From NCBI GenBank assembly GCA_965116555.1, contig OZ220698.1, positions 1,488,001 to 1,552,000 on the forward strand: 64,000 nt of DNA. The letters run 5' to 3'. The position numbers and the translations under genes were made by a program. This DNA is from DAOUJH01 sp965116555 (GTDB taxonomy: Bacteria; Chloroflexota; Dehalococcoidia; Lucifugimonadales; QGNO01). The notes under the pieces were generated by a model that was not told the origin of the DNA, ran no database searches, and saw only the letters and a program-made list of their open reading frames with translations. Below are positions 33,381 through 40,308 of the stretch, one piece after another. Position 1 is the first letter of the stretch. Each line of letters starts with the position of its first letter.

Positions 33381-34057
33381 TCGTCGAGATAAAGACGCGG
33401 GGTCCGGAGGCTTTCCGCCGCTGGCAGACGCTCGGGGCCGAGCGCAGCCATCCCGGAGCGGTGGCCCAGGCCGCCTTCTACACCCTCGGCAAGTTCGGGG
33501 AGATGCGGCCTGCCGTCATCGCCACGATGGACACGGGCAATCGCACCTGGGACTGGGAGCGGATTCCCGCCGACCGGCTGGAGAAGGCCCTGCAGGACGC
33601 CTGCGGCTGGCTCGGCGAGCTGGCGGCGCACCACGTCCAGCACGGGCCGGACCCCGACGCGCTGCCGGAGCGGGACTTCACCGCCAACACCTGGCAGTGC
33701 CGGTCGTGCCCGTTCCTGGACATCTGCCTACCGGGAATGCAGGAGCCAGATGATGAGACCGACGACGAAGGAAAGGAGGTGACGGATGAAGAGGCGCGGG
33801 AGGCGGTGGCGGCCTACGCGGAAGCCCAGGACTCCATCAAGGAGCCTGAGAAGGCCAAGCGGACCGCCCTGGACACCCTGAAGGCGTGGATGCGCAGGCA
33901 GGGCGACACGAAGGCGACCGTGAACGGCAGGACGGTCAGCCTCGTGCGGACGACGCGGTACTCGACGAACTACCAGAGGCTCAATGAGGCGCTCGACCCT
34001 GAGACCAGGGCCGAGATCGTGACGGAGAGCGAGTCCGAGTACGTGCGGGTCAGCTAG
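33381..34057 (+). CDS. 3' exon of the split Cas4/RecB-like nuclease
   Basis: It supplies V-V-E143-I-K145 (the ExK motif), AVAQAAFYTLGKFGEMR with the QxxxY-like helix, and WQCRSCPFLDIC (Cys247, Cys250, Cys256). With Cys36 this makes the four-Cys set of a Cas4/AddB-type 4Fe-4S nuclease. A helical tail of unknown role follows (EEAREAVAAYAEAQDSIKEP). The joined enzyme is probably a 5'-3' single-strand exonuclease acting with the Rad52-like protein and SSB, as in YqaJ/Rad52 recombination pairs. It is not linked to CRISPR here. Confidence 0.8.
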
Positions 34058-34079
34058 CCGCTCCCCTTGGAGCGCAGGA

Positions 34080-34114
34080 CGGGGCCGTCCTCCTGTAGTG
34101 GGAAGACGGCCCCG
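34080..34114 (+). terminator. Hairpin between nuclease and SSB genes
   Basis: CGGGGCCGTC (34080-34089) pairs perfectly with GACGGCCCCG (34105-34114). No clear U-tract, so it may be an attenuator or an mRNA-stabilising element. Confidence 0.45.
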
Positions 34115-34171
34115 CTCACTTCAGACGGGCGCGGAGATACCGCGCCACATCCAACAAGGAGGATACGAGAA

Positions 34172-34537
34172 ATGTCACGCACCATCAACAAGGTAGAGCT
34201 GTTGGGCAGGGTCGGCACCAACCCGGAGATGACCTACACGCCGGGCGGCACCGCCGTCACCAAGCTGCGGCTGGCCACCGACCGCCGCCGCCAGGACGGG
34301 GAGACGACGGCCGACTGGCACAACATCGTCGTCTGGGATAAGAGTGCCGAGGCGGTGAACCAGTACGTTTCCAAGGGCCAGCGGCTCTACGTCGCCGGCC
34401 GCCTCGTCCAGAACACCTGGGAGACCGAGGACGGCCAGCGCCGCTCACGCACCGAGATCCACACCCAAGAGGTCGTGTTCCTCGACGGCAACGGGAACGG
34501 GGCGACCGACTACGGCGACGAGAACTTGCCATTCTAG
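34172..34537 (+). CDS. ssb: Single-stranded DNA-binding protein
   Basis: 121 aa, start at 34172 after AAGGAGG. The OB-fold is complete: INKVELLGRVGTNPEMTYTP, GGTAVTKLRLATDRR, DWHNIVVWDKSAEAVNQYVS, KGQRLYVAGRL and SRTEIHTQEVVFL. The tail is short and ends DENLPF, the acidic protein-interaction tip. It coats single strands during replication and transfer of the element and recruits repair factors. It sits in the recombination block between the nuclease and RadC-like genes. Confidence 0.9.
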   Translation: MSRTINKVELLGRVGTNPEMTYTPGGTAVTKLRLATDRRRQDGETTADWHNIVVWDKSAEAVNQYVSKGQRLYVAGRLVQNTWETEDGQRRSRTEIHTQEVVFLDGNGNGATDYGDENLPF

Positions 34538-34591
34538 CCAGCCCACAACCCCATAGCGACGCCCGCCTCAAACAACCGGGCGCATGAACCA

Positions 34592-34632
34592 CGGGGCCGC
34601 TTCCAATCTAGGGGGCGGCCCCGCTTCTGTTG
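34592..34632 (+). terminator. Hairpin after ssb
   Basis: CGGGGCCGC (34592-34600) pairs with GCGGCCCCG (34615-34623), and CTTCTGTTGT follows. Likely weak terminator or attenuator. Confidence 0.5.
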
Positions 34633-34657
34633 TAACCGCTAACCAAGGAGGCCGACG

Positions 34658-35212
34658 ATGACAACCGCCACAGCGATAAGCGCCGACACCCCGTCGCCAA
34701 GCTCTCAACTCTCCCTGTTCCCGGCCGAGGGGCAGGCTCTGCTGGACGCCCTGCGCAGCAATTTCAACCTGCTGGGCGAGATCGCCCTGCGCTATGCCGT
34801 GGAGGTCCAGCCGGAGCGCTCCGGGAACGACCTGCCCTCCATCGGCTGCCCCGCCGACGTGTACTCCCTGCTGGGGCCGGAGATGGCCCCGCTGGCCCAG
34901 GAGCAGCTCAGGGTGCTGCTCCTGAACACCAAGAACATGGTCGTCGGCCAGCGGGTCGTCTACCAGGGGAACATCTCGTCGGCCATCGTCAGACCCGCCG
35001 AGGTGCTGAGGCCCGCCGTCGTGGAGGCCGTTCGCAGCATCATCGTCTGCCACAACCATCCATCCCGGGACCCCACGCCCAGCCCGGAGGATGCGGCCAT
35101 CACCAGGGAACTGGCGCAGGCGGGCAAGCTCCTGGACATCGAACTGCTCGACCACGTGGTCATCGGAGGCAGGGGGTACGTCAGCCTAAAGGAGCGGAAC
35201 CTCATGTCCTGA
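34658..35212 (+). CDS. RadC-like JAB/MPN domain protein
   Basis: 184 aa with AAGGAGG upstream. LRVLLLNTKNMVVGQRVVYQ, GNISSAIVRPAEVLRPAVVE and IVCHNHPSRDPTPSPED (His132 onward, the HxHPS...SxxD zinc motif) define a RadC/JAB1-type fold, followed by LLDIELLDHVVIG. Plasmids and ICEs often carry such proteins (YeeS, RadC). Biochemical role is unsettled, and a zinc-dependent isopeptidase-like chemistry is possible. The N-terminal 45 residues replace the usual UBA-like helices. Confidence 0.85.
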   Translation: MTTATAISADTPSPSSQLSLFPAEGQALLDALRSNFNLLGEIALRYAVEVQPERSGNDLPSIGCPADVYSLLGPEMAPLAQEQLRVLLLNTKNMVVGQRVVYQGNISSAIVRPAEVLRPAVVEAVRSIIVCHNHPSRDPTPSPEDAAITRELAQAGKLLDIELLDHVVIGGRGYVSLKERNLMS

Positions 35213-35291
35213 CGGCTGACGCCGCCAGGCTCTCACGCGGGGGCATCGCCCCTGCGCATCGATAAACCCATACAACGAAGGAGGTCGCAAA

Positions 35292-35618
35292 ATGCTCGCG
35301 ACTCACGCCATAGACCCCGAGGACCTGTTCACGATAAGCGCAGGCGGCTTCTCGGCCACGGCCGACGCTTTCGCCCGAGACGACCGCACCGAGGGACTCT
35401 GGTTCGTCTCGATGGTCGGCTCTCAGACCGCGCTCAAGGCGATCTGGGCGTCCCTGCTCAAGCAGCCCCCCGACACGGCGCACATCATCCGGGGGGCGGA
35501 CGGCATGGCCCTCTCCGGCGGCTACCAGCGGTGCGTAATTCCCTACGACACGCTGGGCACGTGGACGACCAAGATAGCCCGGCTCCCCGTCACCGGAGGC
35601 TGGCACGCTTTGGTTTAC
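35292..35618 (+). CDS. 5' exon of a split hypothetical gene
   Basis: 109 codons from an ATG with AAGGAGG. It reads LATHAIDPEDLFTISAGGFS, WFVSMVGSQTALKAIWASLL and ending GGWHALVY, a soluble alpha/beta protein with no family I recognise. The intron begins at 35619 (GTGCG). Ligation to A38042 continues ...HALVY-TKTAEYAFEKE, and the product is 208 aa. Without splicing, 11 non-native residues and a stop would follow. Confidence 0.65.
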
Positions 35619-38041
35619 GTGCGCCGTCTAACGGTGCTTGGAATCCCCGAATAATCGGGAGGGACTCAGAGAATGTCCCTGGGTCAACCGACCTACCTTG
35701 AGGCGAAAGCCGAGGGGGAAAACAGCATGTCGGTAAAGCGGCTACGGCCCCAAAGCGTTGTAAGGCCGGTTCCGCAAGACCCGCGCGATACGGTGAAGGC
35801 TAGACTGCTTGAACCTCAGTTCTCAGCGGTGATAAGTGCCGCCCATCGGTAGAACGCTTGAACCCCGATGCCAATCATTACCCGGAATTGTGTAGACCTT
35901 CTGGGTAACTCTGATGATTGGGCAACGACCAATGAGGTCAGATTAGAGAACGAACGAGGCACCTAAGTTGCGCTACTACGTTCCAAGCACACGGAATTCG
36001 GGATCGCCTAAGGGGCGCGAGCCCTACGGCGACGGAGCCTCCGTAGTAGTCCGAGGACGGGAAAGCCGTCCACATGGCGAAGGGAGGCAGGTGTCTTCGA
36101 AACTCAGAAAAGGAGGTGCGCGAGATGCGCAACGCCGAAACCATACTGGGAATCATTCGCAACAGAGGTACACGGGGACTGCCCGTGAACGACCTTTACC
36201 GCCAACTCTGGAACCCGAACCTGTACCTGATGGCCTACGGGCGCATCGCCAAGAACGACGGCGCGCTCACCCCAGGCGCAACACCGGAGACCGCAGACGG
36301 GATGAAGATGGATGACATCCACGCGATTATCGAGGCCCTTCGCTTCGAGCGCTACCGATGGACTCCGGCCCGCCGCGTATACATCCCGAAAGCCAACGGG
36401 AAGCGGCGGCCACTCGGACTCCCAACGTGGTCGGACAAAGTGCTGCAAGAAGTGATGCGTCTCCTATTGGAGGCGTACTACGAACCGCAGTTCAGCGACC
36501 GGTCACACGGCTTCCGGCCCAAACGTGGATGCCATACGGCGTTCACGGAAATCACCCGCACCTGGACAGGCACGACATGGTTCATCGAAGGAGACATCGC
36601 CGGTTGCTTCGACAACATCGACCATAAGGTGTTGCTTGAAATACTTGGCGAGAACATCCAAGACAACCGTTTCCTGCGGCTCACTTCCAACCTCCTCCGG
36701 GCTGGCTACCTTGAGGACTGGAAGCTCAACGCCACCTACAGTGGCACCCCGCAGGGGAGTGTGGTGAGTCCCATACTTGCCAACGTCTACCTAGACCGGT
36801 TGGACAGGTTCGTGGAGGGCGTGCTCTTGCCCGCCTACAACCGCGGCATGAAGCGACGGAAGAACCCGGAGTATCGCAGAACCCTCAGTCAGATAGACCG
36901 TCTTCGGAAAACGGGCCATGGAAAGGAAGCGGCGGCTCTCCGCCCCCTCCTGCGGTCACTGCCATACGGCGACACCGAAGACCCTACCTACAGACGACTG
37001 CGGTACATACGGTACGCCGACGACTTCCTGCTCGGCTTTGCGGGGCCAAAGGACGAGGCCGATGAGATCAAGACTAGGTTAGGCAGGTTCCTGCAAGACA
37101 ACCTCAAGCTGGAGCTTTCCGACACCAAAACCTTGGTCACCCACGGCCGAACCCAGGCAGCACGGTTCCTCGGCTACGAGGTCAACGTCCAACACAACGA
37201 CACCAAGATCGACGCCAATGGCCTTCGTTCGGTCAATGGCAACATCGGGCTGCGTGTCCCCTCGGACGTTGTACGCGCCAAATGCGCCGCTTACATGCGC
37301 GGTGGCAAACCAGTCCATCGGGCAGAACGGCTTCACGACTCGCCTTACAGCATCGTGAGTCAATATCAAGTGGAGTTCCGAGGCATCGCCAACTACTACC
37401 GGCGTGCCGTCAACCTGACTTCCCTCAACCGCCTCCGTTGGGTCATGGGACTGTCCCTCGCCAAAACGCTTGCCAGCAAGCTGAAAATCAGTGTTGCCCA
37501 GGTGTATAGGCGATACGGGACCATGATCGAGACGGACCAGGGTCCTCGTAAGGTTCTGAAGGTGGAAAAGGTACGTCCAGGCCAAGACCCACTGGTGGCG
37601 TATTGGGGAGGTATCTCCCTGGCGCGGGATACCAGGGCCACCCTGGTAGACAAAATCCCTCCAATCCTCAACAGTCGGACAGAGCTTGTCGAGCGCATGC
37701 TGGCTGACATCTGCGAGCTTTGCGGCTCAACGGCCAAGGTTCAGGTGCACCACGTACACGCTCTGAAAGACCTGCGACGGAAAGGGCGGGCCAAACCGCC
37801 CGCCTGGATGGAAGTCATGGCGGCACGGCGTCGCAAGACGCTCGCCGTCTGCGCTCCCTGCCACGGGGACGTCCATGCCGGGCGTCCTCTGAAGCACAGT
37901 GCAACCCCCGCCTAGTACCCAACCGCGAACTACAAGACACTAGAGAGCCGGATGACGTGAAAGTGTCAAGTCCGGTTCGGAGGGGGGCCGACGGAAAAGT
38001 GCTCCGGTAACACGGGGTAACTCGCCGGCGGCCTACCCGAC
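35619..38041 (+). mobile_element. Group II intron 3
   Basis: It begins GTGCGCC and ends ...CCTACCCGAC. Domain V is at 37945-37978 (GAGCCGG...CCGGTTC), and domain VI has GGCCG/CGGCC and GGG/CCC stems around a bulged TA. The RT-HNH gene is at 36125-37915. The sequence is closely similar to intron 1 from the GGGTCAACCGACCTACC block on, apart from intron 1's insert. Sense orientation; splicing keeps the frame. It is probably a retrotransposed sibling of intron 1. Confidence 0.85.
36125..37915 (+). CDS. ltrA: Group II intron reverse transcriptase/maturase with HNH
   Basis: 596 aa, start at 36125 after AAAAGGAGG. Landmarks are YIPKANGKRRPLGLPT, FRPKRGCHTAF, FIEGDIAGCFDNI, GTPQGSVVSPILANVYLDRL and IRYADDFLLGF (Tyr297), then maturase and HNH (CELCGSTAKVQVHHVHAL, Cys530; CAPCHGDVHAG). 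Same length and same motif positions as the intron 1 protein, but many substitutions, so the two diverged some time ago. It likely supports splicing and mobility of intron 3. Confidence 0.9.
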   Translation: MRNAETILGIIRNRGTRGLPVNDLYRQLWNPNLYLMAYGRIAKNDGALTPGATPETADGMKMDDIHAIIEALRFERYRWTPARRVYIPKANGKRRPLGLPTWSDKVLQEVMRLLLEAYYEPQFSDRSHGFRPKRGCHTAFTEITRTWTGTTWFIEGDIAGCFDNIDHKVLLEILGENIQDNRFLRLTSNLLRAGYLEDWKLNATYSGTPQGSVVSPILANVYLDRLDRFVEGVLLPAYNRGMKRRKNPEYRRTLSQIDRLRKTGHGKEAAALRPLLRSLPYGDTEDPTYRRLRYIRYADDFLLGFAGPKDEADEIKTRLGRFLQDNLKLELSDTKTLVTHGRTQAARFLGYEVNVQHNDTKIDANGLRSVNGNIGLRVPSDVVRAKCAAYMRGGKPVHRAERLHDSPYSIVSQYQVEFRGIANYYRRAVNLTSLNRLRWVMGLSLAKTLASKLKISVAQVYRRYGTMIETDQGPRKVLKVEKVRPGQDPLVAYWGGISLARDTRATLVDKIPPILNSRTELVERMLADICELCGSTAKVQVHHVHALKDLRRKGRAKPPAWMEVMAARRRKTLAVCAPCHGDVHAGRPLKHSATPA

Positions 38042-38341
38042 ACCAAGACCGCAGAATACGCATTCGAGAAGGAGAGCTTCCTTCTCCTGGCGCAGTCGGC
38101 AGAGGAGGCTCCGGCCCTCCACCACAGGTTCCTCGACAGACGCAGTCCGCTGCCACTCCACGACTCCTGGGCCGAATGGCTCTGGGAGCGGGGCCTCGAA
38201 GAGGAGGAGATAGTCCCCCTGCAATCGGTAGGCATATCCGCCTACCGGTGCTCCCCCAATGCGAAGAAACTACGCGAAGACCTGTCCTACGCCGTTGCGT
38301 CGGGCAGGCTGGCGCTGCCCAGGGAGGCGTCCGATGGATAG
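38042..38341 (+). CDS. 3' exon of the split hypothetical gene
   Basis: 99 codons continuing the frame (FLLLAQSAEEAPALHHRFLD, then LPLHDSWAEWLWERG and ISAYRCSPNAKKLREDLSYA). Helical and soluble, with no catalytic motif. It overlaps the start of the next gene by 8 nt, so coupling depends on translation of the spliced message. Confidence 0.65.
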   Translation, partial: TKTAEYAFEKESFLLLAQSAEEAPALHHRFLDRRSPLPLHDSWAEWLWERGLEEEEIVPLQSVGISAYRCSPNAKKLREDLSYAVASGRLALPREASDG

Positions 38342-38744
38342 GATGCTGAAGAAGGCCAAGCGCCACAGCAAGCGGCGTGGACAGCGCAATCACGACGCTT
38401 GGCGGCGGTTCTCCCCGGACGGGAAGACCTGTCGCTACTGCCCCCACGATAACACCCAGCACCTGATGAGCAGCGGCCAGCCCCACTTCTTCCGTCCCGC
38501 GACGGAGGCGGAGCGGCGCGACCCCTACCTCATGCTCTACCGCCACACGCTGCCGGAGGGCGGCTCGGTGCTGGTGAGACGGATGACCGTCGCCAACCTG
38601 GCCGAACTGATAACCGCATTCTGCACCGCCTGCGCCGAGAGTATCGGCACCCACCAGGTCCTGTGCTACCAGCGGAACCTGGCCATCGGAGAGGTGGTCG
38701 GGCTGCCAAGGAACGGCCGCAAGGACATCGCAATCGCCGCCTGA
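38334..38744 (+). CDS. Basic hypothetical protein with two Cys clusters
   Basis: 136 aa from ATG 38334. The N-terminus is strongly basic (MLKKAKRHSKRRGQRNH), followed by CRYCPHDNTQH (Cys-x2-Cys...His) and later FCTACAESIG (Cys-x2-Cys), which could together bind one zinc. A small beta region lies between (YLMLYRHTLPEGGSVLVRRM). Likely a nucleic-acid-binding accessory protein, but no named family recognised. Confidence 0.6.
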   Translation: MDRMLKKAKRHSKRRGQRNHDAWRRFSPDGKTCRYCPHDNTQHLMSSGQPHFFRPATEAERRDPYLMLYRHTLPEGGSVLVRRMTVANLAELITAFCTACAESIGTHQVLCYQRNLAIGEVVGLPRNGRKDIAIAA

Positions 38745-38777
38745 AGCGGCGCAAGTCACAGAGAAAGGAGAGACGAC

Positions 38778-39827
38778 ATGAGACTAGCTGCCCAGGCGAA
38801 AGGCGGATACTACCCGACTCCCGAGCGGGTGGTAGACCTGATCGCCGAGCTGATACACACCCCCTCCGGCTACTACTACCGGGAGCGGGAGACGGTGCGC
38901 ATCCTGGACCCCTGCTGCGGGGCGGGTGACGCCCTGCAGAGGCTGGCCGAGAACCTCGACCGGCCCAACTCGATTTCCATCGAGACCTACGGCGTGGAGC
39001 TGCACCGGGACCGGGCGGAGGAGGCCGAGAAGCGTCTCCACCGCGCCCTGGCCTCAGACCTGTTTCAGACCTCGATAGCCAACGGGGCCTTCGGCCTGCT
39101 CCTATTGAATCCGCCGTATGACTGGGACTCGGAGGACAAGCGAGTCGAGCACGCCTTCCTGACGCATACCACGCGCTACCTGGCCGAGAACGGACTGCTG
39201 GTCTTCATCGTACCCAGACAGCGCCTCTCGTACTCGGCCCGCTACCTGTCCACCCACTACGGGCGGATGCGGTGCTGGGCCTTTCCCAGCCCCGAACGCG
39301 AGGTCTTCGACCAGGTGGCACTGTTCGGCTACAGGAAGACGGACCCCGTTCCTGACGCCCACGCCGAGAGCATGGTGATGGAGTGGTCGACGGGCCAGCC
39401 AGAGCCGCTACGCTCCCGGCGCGACCCCTACTCCTACGGGGAGTACACCCCCGCCACGACCCCAAGGGGCGACGTGCTGTTCACGACCCGGACCGTCGAT
39501 CCCGTCGCCGCTGCGACCGAGGCAAGGCGGTCGGGGCTGTGGACAAACACGGACATCACCGACACCCTCTGGCCCCACGGAGACGCCCGCACCCGCCCGC
39601 TGATGCCTCTCAGAAGGGGCCACATAGCCATGCTGGTGGCGGCGGGCTTCCTCAACAACCTCGTCCTCGAAGGCGACGGCAGACGCATCCTGGTCAAGGG
39701 GCGCACCAGCAAGGAGATGGAGATGGTGGAGGACTCCCCGGAGAAGGAGGTACACCGCGAGAAGCTCAGGACCACGGTGGTCGCCCTCGATCTGGACGAC
39801 GGACTGATCGAGGACATCGAAGCGTAG
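38778..39827 (+). CDS. DUF6094-type adenine DNA methyltransferase-like protein
   Basis: 349 aa. GYYPTPERVVDLIAELI, then ILDPCCGAGDALQRLA (motif I, SAM binding) and LLLNPPYDWD (motif IV, NPPY at 111-114) are the signature of N6-adenine methyltransferases. YLAENGLLVFIVPRQRL and EVFDQVALFGYRK complete the Rossmann core. The C-terminal part (about 215-349) is specific to plasmid/ICE versions. It may protect the element from restriction during transfer; no nuclease partner is adjacent. Confidence 0.8.
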   Translation: MRLAAQAKGGYYPTPERVVDLIAELIHTPSGYYYRERETVRILDPCCGAGDALQRLAENLDRPNSISIETYGVELHRDRAEEAEKRLHRALASDLFQTSIANGAFGLLLLNPPYDWDSEDKRVEHAFLTHTTRYLAENGLLVFIVPRQRLSYSARYLSTHYGRMRCWAFPSPEREVFDQVALFGYRKTDPVPDAHAESMVMEWSTGQPEPLRSRRDPYSYGEYTPATTPRGDVLFTTRTVDPVAAATEARRSGLWTNTDITDTLWPHGDARTRPLMPLRRGHIAMLVAAGFLNNLVLEGDGRRILVKGRTSKEMEMVEDSPEKEVHREKLRTTVVALDLDDGLIEDIEA

Positions 39828-39875
39828 ACCGGACGCTACTCAACACACTCCCACTACGGGGAAAGGAGAAGCAAG

Positions 39876-40091
39876 ATGCAGACGCAGACCATCATGGTCA
39901 TGGAACCCTGCTCGCGGTGCGGGCAGCCCATCGCCCCCGGCGAGCCCGCCATGCAGACGGCATCGGTGGACCTGGACGAGTTCGGCAGGGCGGTGTCCTC
40001 GCCGGTGAAGGCGTACCACCTCAGCGGGCGCTGCTACGAGGACCACCGGGCCGCGGAGAAGGCCCGCAGGGAGGACTCGCAAGCCGCATAG
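39876..40091 (+). CDS. Small zinc-ribbon-like protein, 71 aa
   Basis: GGAAAGGAG precedes the ATG. CSRCGQPIAPGEPAM and YHLSGRCYEDHR provide Cys-x2-Cys and Cys/His pairs that could hold a zinc ion, in a LIM-like or treble-clef-like layout. Such small proteins are common beside element methyltransferases and helicases. Function is unknown. Confidence 0.6.
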   Translation: MQTQTIMVMEPCSRCGQPIAPGEPAMQTASVDLDEFGRAVSSPVKAYHLSGRCYEDHRAAEKARREDSQAA

Positions 40092-40115
40092 ACCCGCTTC
40101 GAGGCCCGCCTCCGG

Positions 40116-40225
40116 GCGCTGCCTCACACGACGTGAAAGAGGCAGCGCAGGGCTGCCAACCAAGCTCAAAGAATGAGAGAGGGCGCCTCGCTGCCCTCCC
40201 TGGAGCGCCCTCGGGCGTCCTCTCT
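40116..40225 (+). promoter_or_regulatory. Two strong hairpins upstream of the helicase gene
   Basis: GCGCTGCCTC (40116-40125) pairs perfectly with GAGGCAGCGC (40139-40148). AGAGAGGGCGC (40176-40186) pairs with GCGTCCTCTCT (40215-40225). Both lie in the 217-nt leader of the helicase gene, which suggests termination of the upstream unit or attenuation. Confidence 0.5.
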
Positions 40226-40308
40226 CGCTTCCTTCGGGGGCGGGGGAGGTGTGTCTTCCGATAGGCGCTCCCAGGGGCTCCGAGGTTCCCTCCTGAAAGG
40301 AGACATCC

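Noticed and set aside
30568..34057. A CRISPR-adaptation role for the Cas4-like nuclease
   Set aside because: No cas1, cas2 or repeat array is present. The Rad52-like and SSB neighbours indicate recombination.
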